Assembly (NCBI GenBank): GCA_021462625.1
Contig: JAJNAU010000016.1
Span: 1 to 37,664 of the forward strand
Length of the DNA stretch: 37,664 nt
Reading direction: 5' to 3'
Origin: Shewanella sp.
GTDB taxonomy: Bacteria > Pseudomonadota > Gammaproteobacteria > Enterobacterales > Shewanellaceae
A program made the position numbers and the translations under genes. Below the pieces are notes generated by a model. The model made no database searches. It was not told the DNA's origin and was given only the letters and a program-made list of their open reading frames with translations. Position 1 is the first letter of the stretch. Each line of letters starts with the position of its first letter. Shown piece by piece: positions 22,493 through 32,635 of the stretch.

Positions 22493-25282
22493 TTACAGGC
22501 TGAATTTGTTTGCCTGACTTTTAAACTGTCTGAGGTCGGTGATGAGCGTGCCGTGTTGCAGTTGCTGCTGGCCTCCCGGTTGGTCACCGCAATTGTAGAT
22601 CACCAGTCTGTTGGCATGTTTAGTTCGCAGGTGGGTCATATTGAATCCAATCAAATCTGAGCGACTGAGCTGACTGATTTGGGCAACGACCTGCTCCCTT
22701 TGGTTAAAGCTGTAGTCTTTGTTACCTATGCTGGCCCAATACCGCTGGCTGCGGGTCTTCTGATTGGCATCATGCTCCATAACCTGCTGGATCAGACCGC
22801 GCTTGGTGTGTTCCCATTGATCCCTGGTAATTTGCATCACAGCGTAGTTAAAGTCTGCGATAAATTCATCGATGGCCTGCAACAGGGTCAGCGGTCCGGC
22901 ACTGGGTGATTGAATATAGAAGATCATACCCGGATGCCGGTGCAGCGGCAGGTAGCCGGTCCCCACCATATAGCCCAATTGCTTTTGGGTTCTCAGTTCA
23001 TGGAAAAATGAGGATGACATGGTGTGATTAAGCAAACTAAACAACGCTATCTCCCGCGATTCAGTCGAGGCCGACTGGTAATACACGATAATGCCGCTGT
23101 CCGGATGCGGGATATTCAATTCTCTCAGTAGTGTTCCCCGACCGGATATATCCACCAATTGACGTTCAGATTCCTCATTGGGTGAAGATACCAGTGACAG
23201 AATCAGATTGAGTCTGTGGGCCAGCTGTTCGGCTTCGGATTCAAGCCAGTCACCGTAAACCAGACCCTCAAGATGGATTCTTTCGTAAAATGCCCGCACA
23301 TGTTCGTGCAGATCATCCAAGGTAACATCCTCCAGCTGCTCCGCCAGTTTGGCGGGTTCGTAACTGCGTCGCTGCAGCGTGACTGCCAGACTGGTGAACA
23401 GTTGAGAGATGGGTTTGGCTTGGCCGGTGTTATACCAAGCCTGCAGCAGTTGACGCTTGGTTGCCTGGAAACGGGAAGGTGAGAAGTTTCTTTCTCTGGC
23501 TTTTTCGATTATCAGGGCCAGCAGTTTCTCCTGGTTGCCGGTGAGGCCTGACAGGTGCAATGTCAAACCGCCCTGATGGGGATAGATGGTGTAGTTCAGC
23601 CCGGCGACTTCTGCGTTATAGGTGTACTCAGTCAGATAGTCCTGCAGCATCTCTACATACAATCGTGTCAGCGCCGCTTCTCTTGGCGTAGAGCTGGCTT
23701 TCTCTGAATCCAGAGACAGATATATATGGCCTTTGGGTACCTGGAATTCATCATCTTTCTTGTGCCAGATCAGGTAACCTTTCCCTTCTGCAACGACTCT
23801 GGGAACCGGTGACTCACTGCCTCCTGGCCTGACCTGCGGTTTGCTGACAATAAAGGGATTGGCCTGTGGCAGTGCAAGGTCGCTAATCGTGCCGGGATGT
23901 TGCCATCTTGCCAATCGCTCAGGGGCAATAGGCCGGCAAAGATAGGGGGTGTGGTACCACTTTGCCTGCCTGTCGGTGTCAAGCCCAGGGGCAATCAACT
24001 GCAGGCGCATATTGGATGGTGTCATGTATTGCAGCAACGTCAGGCTCTCATCAATGTCTAGACCATCCATACGGTAATCGCCATAGATAATGTCCATGGC
24101 GTCGTAGTGCTGCATGTTAATGCTTAAATGACTGGCCAGATCCATCGGCTTTATCGGTTCCTGGAAACGGAATGCCACTTCCAGCAGGCTGGCCCGCTCA
24201 CCATAGCGCCAGTCTTGTAACCCGTGCTCCTTTACCAATTGGATAAATGCAAAGCAGGCTTCTATCAGGTGATCAATCCGCGCGAATCCGGCGTCCGTCA
24301 GTTGAATTCTGATATTGTAATCTTTGAAGTTGTAGCCGTTGATCCCGCCACCGGCAGACAAGGCGGTGGCCCATCCCTGTTCCTTGAAGTAATGCAGTAA
24401 ACTTCCCTGTGATTCATTGCCAAGCAAGTGACTGATAAAGGTCAGGGGTTTGGTGCGATAATAGCTGTCTATCCCGGGAAGCGCGAAGCTGATGGTCAGA
24501 TGTTTTTGCTCTTTCAGCGGGACGATCAGTATTTCCCGGGTAAGCTCTTTGGCCCGATACAGAGGCTCAGAGGGGTAGCACTTGGTAAGTTGTTTATTTT
24601 CAATACCGTCAAAATATTGCAGTGCCAGTTGCTCTAATGTATCCAGGGACAGGGGAGCAACCAGGCACAGGGTCATCAGGTTGGCACTGTAATGGGCATG
24701 GTAAAATTGCAGCAGCTGATCGCGCAGCTGCGTTTTATCGCCTCCCAGGGTGATTTGATTTCCCACTGAAAATTTTGAAAATGGATGAGCCTGATTGACC
24801 GTCTCCTTGTGCACCTGATATACGCGGCGGATATCATCCTTTAGCTTCATGCTGTATTCAGCCTCAATTGCCTGACGCTCTCTGTCGACCAGATCGAGGT
24901 TAAAACAGGGAGCGATAAAAAATTGGCTGAATCGGGCCAGTGAGGCTTCAAAGGCATCGGCATCCAGACTGTAGAAAAAATTTGTGTGCTCTGTTCCGGT
25001 CCAGGCGTTGTTGCTACCACCATGGCGGTTGATAACAGCATGATATTCAGCGGGTTCGGGATACTGCTCGGTACCAAGAAACAACATGTGCTCAAGGAAG
25101 TGTGCCATTCCCGGACGGTTCAGAGGATCATCAAAGTGACCGACATTCACCGCCATTGAGGCTGCGGCCTGCTGCGATTGCTCATCCTGAACAAGCAGAA
25201 CTCTCAGGGCATTATTTAACGTTAGATAGCGGTATTGGCGGCTGTCATTGGGACTGAAAATGGGCGCTGATTGAGAAGACAA
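22493..25282 (-). CDS. Insulinase/pitrilysin-family (M16) zinc protease
   Basis: A 929-aa M16 peptidase of the single-chain insulysin/pitrilysin type with four M16 modules. The inverted zinc motif HFLEH spans residues 61-65, and the third ligand is probably Glu142 in ERQAIEAEY. The GGSNNAWTGTEHTNFFY segment that follows the zinc site is also typical. The C-terminal catalytically silent half contains HELRTQKQLGYMVGTGYLPL, the usual substrate-binding signature. No signal peptide is visible, unlike E. coli PtrA, so a cytoplasmic peptide-degrading role is more likely. It is divergent from sixA with a 167-bp gap. Confidence 0.93.
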   Translation of the reverse strand: MSSQSAPIFSPNDSRQYRYLTLNNALRVLLVQDEQSQQAAASMAVNVGHFDDPLNRPGMAHFLEHMLFLGTEQYPEPAEYHAVINRHGGSNNAWTGTEHTNFFYSLDADAFEASLARFSQFFIAPCFNLDLVDRERQAIEAEYSMKLKDDIRRVYQVHKETVNQAHPFSKFSVGNQITLGGDKTQLRDQLLQFYHAHYSANLMTLCLVAPLSLDTLEQLALQYFDGIENKQLTKCYPSEPLYRAKELTREILIVPLKEQKHLTISFALPGIDSYYRTKPLTFISHLLGNESQGSLLHYFKEQGWATALSAGGGINGYNFKDYNIRIQLTDAGFARIDHLIEACFAFIQLVKEHGLQDWRYGERASLLEVAFRFQEPIKPMDLASHLSINMQHYDAMDIIYGDYRMDGLDIDESLTLLQYMTPSNMRLQLIAPGLDTDRQAKWYHTPYLCRPIAPERLARWQHPGTISDLALPQANPFIVSKPQVRPGGSESPVPRVVAEGKGYLIWHKKDDEFQVPKGHIYLSLDSEKASSTPREAALTRLYVEMLQDYLTEYTYNAEVAGLNYTIYPHQGGLTLHLSGLTGNQEKLLALIIEKARERNFSPSRFQATKRQLLQAWYNTGQAKPISQLFTSLAVTLQRRSYEPAKLAEQLEDVTLDDLHEHVRAFYERIHLEGLVYGDWLESEAEQLAHRLNLILSLVSSPNEESERQLVDISGRGTLLRELNIPHPDSGIIVYYQSASTESREIALFSLLNHTMSSSFFHELRTQKQLGYMVGTGYLPLHRHPGMIFYIQSPSAGPLTLLQAIDEFIADFNYAVMQITRDQWEHTKRGLIQQVMEHDANQKTRSQRYWASIGNKDYSFNQREQVVAQISQLSRSDLIGFNMTHLRTKHANRLVIYNCGDQPGGQQQLQHGTLITDLRQFKSQANKFSL

Positions 25283-25449
25283 GAGCTGACTCCATTGGAA
25301 TAGTCAGCCTAATATATTGAGACCAGTCGCGGCGTTTGGCAAACAAACTGGACATACTCGACTAAAGATTACCCTTGAGCAGTTTTTACGGCAGGTAAAA
25401 GGGGATACAATTACCCAAAAAGCAATAACAATCCTGAAGCGAGACAAGA

Positions 25450-25920
25450 ATGCAGCTGTTTTTAATGAGGCATGGCGAGGCCAGCTTCGATGCGTTGTCA
25501 GACCGTGAGAGAGTGCTGACTGATTTGGGTCGTTACCAAACCCGTCAAATGGCCAATTGGTTAACGGGCCATGTTGCTGCATTTGATCTGGTATTGCTCA
25601 GCCCTTATCTGCGTGCGCAGCAGAGTTGGCAGGAAGTCGTCAGTCAATTCCCCGAGCCCTGCAAGTTCATGATGTTGGATGAGTTGCTGCCCAATGCCGA
25701 TCCTGCCAAAGCTGCATCATTGATCCAGGCCTACGCCATGCATTGTAAGGCAGATAAAGTTCTGGTGATCTCTCATATGCCACTGCTGGGGTATCTGGTC
25801 AGTGATATTGTCGGTGGGGTTGAGCCGCCTTTGTTTGCCACATCGGCTATCGGCATGATTGATGTGCATGGTGAGCGCGCCAGTCTGGGCTGGCTGGCAG
25901 CTCCGCACTCTATCGACTGA
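25450..25920 (+). CDS. sixA: Phosphohistidine phosphatase SixA
   Basis: A 156-aa histidine-phosphatase-superfamily protein. The catalytic RHG lies at residues 7-9 (His8 is the phosphorylated nucleophile), with Arg55 in SPYLRAQQ and the second histidine at 109 in ISHMPLL. SixA dephosphorylates histidine-phosphorylated proteins such as ArcB's HPt domain and NPr in E. coli. Length and motif spacing are normal. The ribosome site is weak (GCGAGACAAGA). The following 234 bp (25921-26154) contain no gene; only a small TGATGAT/ATCATCA hairpin (26098-26115) was seen. Confidence 0.94.
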   Translation: MQLFLMRHGEASFDALSDRERVLTDLGRYQTRQMANWLTGHVAAFDLVLLSPYLRAQQSWQEVVSQFPEPCKFMMLDELLPNADPAKAASLIQAYAMHCKADKVLVISHMPLLGYLVSDIVGGVEPPLFATSAIGMIDVHGERASLGWLAAPHSID

Positions 25921-26154
25921 GCATGAAACGGGAGCCGGCGCTGCAGCAAACGCAGAGGAGTTTCCGCTCTTTGCGTAACCGCGAGTTAAACTGAACTGCT
26001 GCTAAAACGCCCGTTAAACGTCAGGTGACAGGATTGCGCTGGTCTTGTGATGGCTGCGTCCGTCATCCCGTATTGCCACTTTCTCATCACACTTTCTGAT
26101 GATCGGTATCATCAGCCATGTTGTTGACCTGCCTATGTGGAGTCTTGAAGCGAA

Positions 26155-26685
26155 TTACCTGCGGTAATGTTCACCGTCAATGTCCACAAGTACCAGCAAG
26201 GCTGCATCTCCCCCCCATTCTTTTGGCGCCTGATGAAAGGCTTTGACTTTGGGATGCTGTACCAACCACATTGGTGTTTGCTGCTTGAGAATGCCGGTGC
26301 CATAGCCATGCATTATGCAGCAACAGTGAATGTTTTCTTTAACGCAGGCATGGATAAGCGCCGCCAGCTCCAGCTTGGCTTCGCTCTGTCGGTAGCCGTG
26401 CAGATCCAGCAGCAGTTCAGGGACATAGTCTCCTCGGCGAAGACGCTTGAGCTCAAAACTGTCACAGTCCGGACGCATCCAACGCATCGGCCCTTGCACC
26501 GGCAACAGCGGCTGATAGGTGTCGGAAAAGTAACTGTCAGCCTCGATAGTCACCACCCTTTCAACCAGTTTAACTTTGTCTTTTAAAGGTGTGCCAAAGT
26601 GCTGCCGGTCCTGCGTAAGAGGTTTGACATCAGCGAAGATTTCCGCGAAGGAATCGTTGGTTTGATGGGGCTTTTTAGTATTCAT
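26155..26685 (-). CDS. smrB: Smr-domain ribosome rescue endonuclease SmrB
   Basis: A 176-aa protein with an N-terminal extension that in E. coli contacts collided ribosomes, followed by a C-terminal Smr domain. The DLHGY motif (Asp94-His96) and HGYGTGIL (about residues 125-132) are the nuclease signatures. E. coli SmrB cleaves mRNA between collided ribosomes to start rescue. The gene is divergent from prmB, whose product modifies a ribosomal protein. The 135-bp gap between them should hold both promoters. Confidence 0.93.
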   Translation of the reverse strand: MNTKKPHQTNDSFAEIFADVKPLTQDRQHFGTPLKDKVKLVERVVTIEADSYFSDTYQPLLPVQGPMRWMRPDCDSFELKRLRRGDYVPELLLDLHGYRQSEAKLELAALIHACVKENIHCCCIMHGYGTGILKQQTPMWLVQHPKVKAFHQAPKEWGGDAALLVLVDIDGEHYRR

Positions 26686-26820
26686 GGCGGCATTTTACCT
26701 TAACCTCGTCATTTGTGTGAGTTATCCGGGTGGCAAATCCACTGTTGAACGGGAATGTTTGCTGTCGTTTGTCGTCTCTCATCAGTTACAATGGCGGCAA
26801 ATTGATTGCAGGAGTCTGTT

Positions 26821-27759
26821 TTGGACAAGATCTTTGTAGATGAAGCTGTTACTGAACTGAAAACCATTGGCGATATGCTGCGCTGGGCGGTCAGTCGCTT
26901 TAATGATGCGGGTATTCATTATGGTCATGGCACCGACAATGGGTGGGATGAAGCTGTGGCTTTGGTGCTGCATGCCCTGCATTTGCCCGATGAACTGGGG
27001 CAGCAGGTTATTCATGCCAATCTGACCAGCAGTGAAAAGCACAAGATTGCCGAGCTGATTTTGCGTCGCGTCCGTGAGCGGGTGCCTGTGCCTTATCTGA
27101 CCAATGTCGCCTATTTCTGTGGTCTGCAGTTTTATGTGGATGAAAGGGTTTTGGTGCCAAGATCGCCGATTGGCGAGATGATTCAGAACGGCTTTTCGCC
27201 CTGGCTGTATAACAAACCGGTGAAGCGGATCCTGGATTTGTGTACCGGCAGCGCCTGTATTGCCATCGCCTGCGCCTATGAATTTGAATATGCCGAAGTG
27301 GATGCTCTGGATATCAGCGAAGATGCACTGGATGTTGCTCAGATTAACGTGGAAAACCTGGGGGTGATGGACAGAGTATTCCCGATGCAATCGGATCTGT
27401 TCAGCGCCATTCCCAAAGGACCACAGTATGATCTGATCGTCTCCAATCCACCTTATGTGGATCAGCAAGACATTGATGATATGCCCAAGGAGTATCACCA
27501 TGAGCCGGAAATCGGCCTAGCGTCTGGCCGTGATGGACTGGATATTACCAAACGCATTCTGGCTAATGCTGCTGACTATCTGACCGAAGACGGGGTGCTG
27601 GTAGTAGAAGTGGGTAACTCTATGGTACACCTGATGGAACAGTTTCCGGAAGTGCCTTTCACCTGGGTGAACTTTGAGAATGGTGGTGACGGGGTCTTTA
27701 TTCTGACCCGTGATCAGCTGGTTGAAAATGAATCACTGTTCGCCAACTACAGGAATTAG
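26821..27759 (+). CDS. prmB: 50S ribosomal protein L3 glutamine methyltransferase PrmB
   Basis: A 312-aa S-adenosylmethionine-dependent methyltransferase. The N-terminal helical domain begins [20 protein letters not shown]. The Rossmann part includes [13 protein letters not shown], and the glutamine-binding NPPY is at residues 209-212. It methylates a Gln of ribosomal protein L3. The start is a TTG: the family N-terminus begins exactly there and AGGAG lies 6-11 bases upstream. A further TTG at 26806 would add only MQESV. The next gene, aroC, lies 111 bp downstream on the same strand. Confidence 0.94.
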   Translation: MDKIFVDEAVTELKTIGDMLRWAVSRFNDAGIHYGHGTDNGWDEAVALVLHALHLPDELGQQVIHANLTSSEKHKIAELILRRVRERVPVPYLTNVAYFCGLQFYVDERVLVPRSPIGEMIQNGFSPWLYNKPVKRILDLCTGSACIAIACAYEFEYAEVDALDISEDALDVAQINVENLGVMDRVFPMQSDLFSAIPKGPQYDLIVSNPPYVDQQDIDDMPKEYHHEPEIGLASGRDGLDITKRILANAADYLTEDGVLVVEVGNSMVHLMEQFPEVPFTWVNFENGGDGVFILTRDQLVENESLFANYRN

Positions 27760-27870
27760 GAAGTAATGGCTCTGGCAGCCCTGTGTTGAACTGAATGTCA
27801 TGCAGAGGCGTGCGACAGAAAAATAACATTACTCTGAGAAACCCTACAAAAAAAGAGGAAGAGAAAACGG

Positions 27871-28968
27871 ATGTCGGGAAACAGCATAGGCCAGAATTTT
27901 GTGGTGACCACGTTCGGTGAAAGCCATGGTGTGGCGCTGGGCTGCATCATCGATGGTTGCCCGCCGGGACTTGAGTTGTCTGAGCAGGATATGCAGCAGG
28001 ATTTGGATCGCCGCCGTCCGGGGACTTCCAGATACACCACTGCCCGATGCGAAGCCGATGAAGTCCGTATTCTGTCCGGGGTGTTTGAGGGTAAAACTAC
28101 GGGCACCTCGATTGGCTTGCTGATTGAAAACACAGATCAGCGCAGTCAGGACTATTCCAATATCAAAGAACTGTTCCGTCCGGGACACGCCGACTACACC
28201 TATCAACAAAAATATGGTCTGCGCGATTACCGTGGCGGCGGACGTGCCTCTGCCAGGGAAACGGCCATGCGCGTGGCCGCTGGTGCCATTGCCAAAAAAT
28301 ACCTGAGTCAGCGACATGGCATCGAGATCTACGGCTTCCTGTCACAACTTGGGCCCATTAGCGCCGACCTTGTTGAACGGGAACAGATTGAACAAAACCC
28401 GTTTTTCTTCCCCGATGCCGGCAAGCTTGAAGCGCTGGATGAGTATATGCGCGAGCTGAAAAAAAACGGTGATTCAATCGGTGCCAAGGTCTCAGTGGTC
28501 GCCACCAATGTGCCAGTGGGGCTGGGGGAGCCGGTATTTGACCGACTGGATGCCAATATTGCCCATGCACTGATGGGCATTAATGCAGTTAAAGGCGTGG
28601 AACTCGGTGATGGTTTTGCCGTGGTCACCCAAAAAGGCTCACAGCACAGAGATCTGATGACGCCTGCGGGGTTTGAGTCCAATCACGCCGGTGGCATACT
28701 TGGTGGGATTTCCTCCGGACAGCCGGTAGTGGCGCATATGGCGCTCAAACCCACCTCCAGTATCAGTGTGCCCGGGGAGAGTATCAATGTCCGTGGAGAG
28801 TCTGCCGAAGTGGTGACCAAAGGTCGTCACGATCCCTGTGTGGGCATCCGCGCTGTGCCCATCGCCGAGGCGATGCTGGCGATTGTACTGATGGACCATC
28901 TGCTGCGTCATCGCGCCCAGAATCAGGGCGTGATAAGTGGCACTCCAGTTTTGGGAATGCGTAAATGA
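27871..28968 (+). CDS. aroC: Chorismate synthase AroC
   Basis: A 365-aa FMN-dependent chorismate synthase, the last step of the shikimate pathway (loss of phosphate from EPSP). All three family signatures are present: GESHG near residue 15, the [30 protein letters not shown] block (about residues 106-135) and the C-terminal [19 protein letters not shown] segment. The length is normal. AGAGGAAGAG lies before the ATG. The stop overlaps the ATG of the following MFS pseudogene (ATGA), implying that the two were translationally coupled before the latter decayed. Confidence 0.97.
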   Translation: MSGNSIGQNFVVTTFGESHGVALGCIIDGCPPGLELSEQDMQQDLDRRRPGTSRYTTARCEADEVRILSGVFEGKTTGTSIGLLIENTDQRSQDYSNIKELFRPGHADYTYQQKYGLRDYRGGGRASARETAMRVAAGAIAKKYLSQRHGIEIYGFLSQLGPISADLVEREQIEQNPFFFPDAGKLEALDEYMRELKKNGDSIGAKVSVVATNVPVGLGEPVFDRLDANIAHALMGINAVKGVELGDGFAVVTQKGSQHRDLMTPAGFESNHAGGILGGISSGQPVVAHMALKPTSSISVPGESINVRGESAEVVTKGRHDPCVGIRAVPIAEAMLAIVLMDHLLRHRAQNQGVISGTPVLGMRK

Positions 28969-30153
28969 CCTAGGCTGTACCCCAGGAAAAAAAACAGGCT
29001 CAGCAGCTGTTTTGGCTGAGCGCCTGTTACTTCTTCTTTTATTCTATTCTCGGTGTGATGGTGCCCTATCTGGGTGTATTTTCGAAAGTCGTGGCTTTAA
29101 TCCCCAGGAGATCGGGATCTTGCTGGCGATTGCGATGGGCACCCGCGTCATAGCACCCAATATCTGGGCCAAGGTCGCCGACCGCACCGGCATGTGGGTC
29201 GAGCTGGTAAAAATAGGCGCTGCTGCCGCTGCGGTGACATACACTAGTTTCTTTTTTGAAGGCAGCCTCATGTCTCTTGCTATCAGCCTGGTGGTATATA
29301 CCTTCTTCTGGAAGCCATTCTGGCGCAGCTGGAGCTGGTGATCCTGGATGCACTGGGAAATAATCCACAGCGCTATGGGGCCATTCGCAGCTGGGGTAGT
29401 GCTGGTTATATCTGCCTGGTGGTCGGTGGCGGTTTTGCTATCGAATACTTTGGTGCCAGCATCGTGCTTTCTCTGGGGATGATACTGTTTCTGGGCATGC
29501 TGGCCTGTGCCATTCCGCTGTGTGCTGAGCGGCAACAGTTGGCTGACAGTTCTGTGTCTCCCGCTAAAATCTGGAGTCCCGCCGTCTTCTGGTTCTTACT
29601 GTCAGCTTTGCTGCTGCAGATGAGCGCCGGACCTTTCTATGGTTTTTTGGTGTTGTATCTGAAGCAGGCTGGATTCAGTGAATCACTGGCCGGTATCATG
29701 GTGGCGTTGGGAGTCATAGCCGAGATCGGTATGTTTATGCTGGCACCGCGATTGTTGCGGTGTGATGCCGCTGATGGTCATCGGTATTCTGCTGACCGCA
29801 ATTCGCTGGTTGGTGATGGCCTTTGGTGTCCAGCATTTGTGGATTATCGTCCTCAGTCAGTTGTTGCATGCTTTTACCTTTGGTTTGGTACATGCCGCAT
29901 CGATTCAGTTCGTCTATCAGCATTTTGATAAAGGTCACCAGAGTCAGGGCCAGGCTCTGTACGCCAGCCTGGGATTTGGTCTGGGGGGCGCACTGGGATC
30001 TGGATTTGCGGTTATATCTGGGGTGATGGTAGCGGTGCCACCTGGACCTGGGTATTTGCCGCCTGCTGTGCACTCCTGTCTATGTTGGCGGTCTGTTTTA
30101 TTGCATTGGAACCCAGAACGCTGAATACCGCTATGCCAGTTATGACTGAATGA
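28965..30153 (+). pseudogene. MFS transporter (MFS_1-like) pseudogene with one early stop and four frame breaks
   Basis: Joining frames restores a full major-facilitator protein of about 395 aa. Breaks: (1) codon 3 is TAG (28971-28973) after ATG ACC; (2) one base is missing in the TTTT at 29079-29082, between VMVPYLGVF and ESRGFNPQEIG; (3) one base is missing near 29312, between YTFFW and AILAQLELVILDALGNNP; (4) about 8 bases are lost near 29760 between two CGG triplets, joining MLAPRLLR to GVMPLMVIG; (5) one base is missing near 30009, between LGSGF and GYIWGDGSGATWTWVFAAC. The frame then runs to the TGA at 30151-30153. Twelve hydrophobic segments can be traced. Two-frame fragments (29338-29928, 29762-30124) are not separate genes. 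Substrate unknown. Confidence 0.85.
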
Positions 30154-30175
30154 GCTTGGATGATCAGGGAATGAG

Positions 30176-31342
30176 ATGAAGGACAGACGATTTCAACTGG
30201 GATTACTGATTAACCCGTTCGCCGGATTGGGTGGCAGTGTTGCCCTTAAGGGCAGCGATCGTGTTGCGCAGCTGGCACTAGAAAAAGGTGCACAACCCCG
30301 CGCCCAGGAAAGAATGCGCAGTGCCCTTGAGGTGCTGTTGCCCTTCAAGGATCACATTGAGATCCACACAGGCAGCGGATTACTCGGTGAAACCCTTGCA
30401 AGGGAAATGGGCTTTGATACCCAGGTTTGGCACCAGAGCGCCGAGCCCAGTACAGATGAAGATACCAACGCGCTGGTCAGGGTGCTGGCGCAACAGCTTA
30501 AACCGGATTTGCTGCTGTTTGCCGGTGGCGATGGCACGGCCAGAGACATACTCAGCACAGTGGGTAACGCTTTGCCAGTGCTTGGCGTGCCGGCGGGAGT
30601 GAAGATCCACTCCGGCGTCTATGCCATTACGCCGCTGGCGGCGGGTTTGGTGATCAAAATGCTGCTCAATGGCGAGTTGGTCAGCCTGATGACCGCCGAT
30701 GTCATGGACATAGATGAGGTGGCATTTCGGGAAGGCGTCGTCCGCGCCCGTCGTTTTGGCGAGATGATGGTGCCAGCTGAGCCTCGCTATGTACAGGCGG
30801 TGAAAATGGGGGGCCGGGAAGTCGATGAGTTGGTACTGGCTGATATTGCCGCCGATGTGATTGAACAGATGGACGATGAGCTTTACATCATGGGCTCGGG
30901 CAGCACAGTGGCGGCCATTATGGAGGAGCTTAGGCTGGACAATACCCTGCTGGGAGTGGATCTCATCCGCGATAAGCAGTTGCTGGGGCGCGATCTGACA
31001 GCCAGTGAGCTGCTGGCGCAGACTCATCAATATACCCAGATACAGGCTCAGCTACAGAACCCCAAAGCCCAGCTTAAACTGGTAATCACTCTGATTGGCG
31101 GTCAGGGACATATTCTCGGGCGGGGCAATCAGCAGTTGTCGCCTGAACTTATCCGGCGGGTTAGCAGGGATAATATTATTCTGGTTGCCACCAAAACCAA
31201 ACTTAAAGCACTTGAAGGTCGACCGCTTATTGTGGATAGTGGCGATCCCCTGCTGGATCAGGAGCTCTGTGGTTATTATCGGGTAACTACCGGGTTCCAT
31301 GACTATGTAATGTATCAGGTTGCCAGTCCTGCGCTGGACTGA
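30176..31342 (+). CDS. ATP-NAD kinase family protein (AcoX-like)
   Basis: A 388-aa member of the ATP-NAD kinase/diacylglycerol kinase fold. The nucleotide motif FAGGDGTARD is at residues 115-124. Gly-rich LINPFAGLGG (residues 11-20) and GSGSTVAAIMEEL (about residue 241) are conserved. It is longer than NadK (about 290 aa) and belongs to the AcoX-like branch, whose substrate is unsettled, so I do not call it nadK. It follows the MFS pseudogene by 22 bases and precedes yfcL by 17, indicating an operon. Confidence 0.88.
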   Translation: MKDRRFQLGLLINPFAGLGGSVALKGSDRVAQLALEKGAQPRAQERMRSALEVLLPFKDHIEIHTGSGLLGETLAREMGFDTQVWHQSAEPSTDEDTNALVRVLAQQLKPDLLLFAGGDGTARDILSTVGNALPVLGVPAGVKIHSGVYAITPLAAGLVIKMLLNGELVSLMTADVMDIDEVAFREGVVRARRFGEMMVPAEPRYVQAVKMGGREVDELVLADIAADVIEQMDDELYIMGSGSTVAAIMEELRLDNTLLGVDLIRDKQLLGRDLTASELLAQTHQYTQIQAQLQNPKAQLKLVITLIGGQGHILGRGNQQLSPELIRRVSRDNIILVATKTKLKALEGRPLIVDSGDPLLDQELCGYYRVTTGFHDYVMYQVASPALD

Positions 31343-31359
31343 CCCAAGATGGAGACATC

Positions 31360-31629
31360 ATGTTAGAGAAGTACGAACAGACACTGGATAATTGGATTGA
31401 GTCCATAGTGGTCGGTGGTGATGACGATGCCCTGTTTGCCAGTGGTTATCTGCAGGGACACTTTGCCGTGGTGCTGGCCGAGATGGAAAGTGAAGGCACG
31501 AGTGATCTGGCGTCATTGGATGAGAAGATGAAAGCCTGCCTGGTTCAGGCGACCTGTGAGTTGGAAGACCCTGACTATCGTCTGGTGGCCAGTGCCTGGC
31601 AGCAATTGCGCAGCGCCATTGCTGCCTGA
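31360..31629 (+). CDS. yfcL: YfcL family protein
   Basis: An 89-aa acidic helical protein of the YfcL family (MLEKYEQTLDNWIESIVV..., ending WQQLRSAIAA). It has no signal peptide or membrane helix. Its function is unknown. In Enterobacteria it also lies in the prmB-aroC neighbourhood. GGAGACATC precedes the ATG. A MITE inserted 10 bases after the stop may have separated it from the terminators further downstream. Confidence 0.85.
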   Translation: MLEKYEQTLDNWIESIVVGGDDDALFASGYLQGHFAVVLAEMESEGTSDLASLDEKMKACLVQATCELEDPDYRLVASAWQQLRSAIAA

Positions 31630-31639
31630 GGGCGCTTAG

Positions 31640-31905
31640 AGAAGGTGCGAATAAGTCCCGTGGGTGCTCTGCCAGTGATGACAGCCCCGAGATGCGCGAC
31701 GCAGCTCGACGTTAATGGCCTGAGTCCTTAGCGACAGCGGCAACCAAGCAGAGAGGGCTGTCAGCCTCGCCCTTCGGGGCTTTCGGGCAAACACGATTGC
31801 TGTGGTATTGCGCTTTGAAAGGCAACCCGCCTTGCTGCAGCTGAATACCTTGAACTCGAATCTGCCCGTAAACCAGAGCGGTGCGAGGACTTGCTCACAT
31901 CTTTG
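31640..31905. mobile_element. IS5-type MITE, 266 bp, with TTAG target duplications
   Basis: The left end AGAAGGTGCGAATAAGTCC and the complement of the right end (CAAAGATGTGAGCAAGTCC) match at 13 of 19 positions and resemble IS5-group termini (GGAAGGTGCGAATAAG...). TTAG flanks both sides (31636-31639, 31906-31909), agreeing with the YTAR target duplicated by IS5 elements. The inside has no reading frame; it contains TGACAGCCC / GGGCTGTCA inverted copies and a GCCC-TTCG-GGGC hairpin. It is non-autonomous, with ends that look aged. Confidence 0.75.
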
Positions 31906-31936
31906 TTAGTGTGTTTTTTGACCTAAGTCTAAGTTC

Positions 31937-31964
31937 AAAGGCCTAACTGAAAAGTCAGGCCTTT
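31937..31964. terminator. Rho-independent-type terminator hairpin
   Basis: A 12-bp stem with one mismatch (AAAGGCCTAACT / AGTCAGGCCTTT) closed by a stable GAAA tetraloop. It lies between yfcL (plus) and efp (minus), and can serve either strand. T runs are short on both sides. Confidence 0.75.
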
Positions 31965-31976
31965 GTTAGCAGTTTG

Positions 31977-32000
31977 AAACCAGCGCGATGACGCTGGTTT
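31977..32000. terminator. Terminator hairpin next to the efp stop
   Basis: A perfect 9-bp stem (AAACCAGCG / CGCTGGTTT) with a 6-base loop, 23 bases beyond the efp stop. On the plus strand the stem ends in a TTT run; on the minus strand the tail is weak. It probably works together with the hairpin at 31937. Confidence 0.65.
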
Positions 32001-32022
32001 TGTTATGTTCAACAGGCGGTAA

Positions 32023-32586
32023 TTACACGCGCTTCTTGAATTCACCGGTACGGGTGTCGATCTCGATCTTGTCGCCTTCTTTCACGAATTCAGCAACCAT
32101 TACTTCCAGATCGCTGCCAACAATCTTGGCAGGCTTCATTACTTTACCAGAGGTATCGCCACGGGCAGCCGGCTCAGTGTAGCCAACCTCACGCACGATA
32201 GTAGTAGGCAGTTCAACAGAGATAGCTTTGCCTTCGTAGAAGGTTACCTGGCACTGCTCTTCCATACCTTCAACGATGTACTTAGCAGCGTCGCCCATGT
32301 TGTCGGCTTCTACGTCGTACTGGTTGTACTCAGCGTCCATGAATACGTACATAGGATCTGCATAGTAAGAGTAGGTACAGTCCAGACGTTCCAGAATGAT
32401 CACGTCCATCTTGTCTTCACCTTTGAAGGTGGTTTCAGTGGTAGAATCGATCAGCAGGTTTTTCAGCTTCAATTTTACGATAGCTGCGTTACGGCCGGAA
32501 CGGGTGGTTTCAGTCTTTTGAACAACCCATGGGCTGTCGTTAAACATGATCACGTTACCTGGACGGATTTCATGAGCAGTTTTCAT
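32023..32586 (-). CDS. efp: Elongation factor P
   Basis: A 187-aa EF-P with KOW-like domain I and two OB domains. It enters the ribosomal E site to relieve stalling at consecutive prolines. The modification loop reads [11 protein letters not shown] with Arg at position 32, the residue rhamnosylated by EarP, in place of the Lys34 used in E. coli. The matching enzyme gene lies directly upstream. The ATG at 32586 has AGGAAA before it; the longer frame starts with a TTG two codons earlier and is unlikely. Confidence 0.96.
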   Translation of the reverse strand: MKTAHEIRPGNVIMFNDSPWVVQKTETTRSGRNAAIVKLKLKNLLIDSTTETTFKGEDKMDVIILERLDCTYSYYADPMYVFMDAEYNQYDVEADNMGDAAKYIVEGMEEQCQVTFYEGKAISVELPTTIVREVGYTEPAARGDTSGKVMKPAKIVGSDLEVMVAEFVKEGDKIEIDTRTGEFKKRV

Positions 32587-32635
32587 TAACAAATTTCCTA
32601 TATTTTGGACGTTTTACTTTAAGGCGGTATCTTAA

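Noticed and set aside
29338..30124. Two separate small MFS-type proteins (29338-29928 and 29762-30124)
   Set aside because: They are fragments of one transporter split by frame breaks, each with a nonsense tail after the break.
31640..31905. A structured non-coding RNA or riboswitch
   Set aside because: The IS5-like ends and TTAG duplications explain the segment better as a MITE; no known RNA consensus was recognised.
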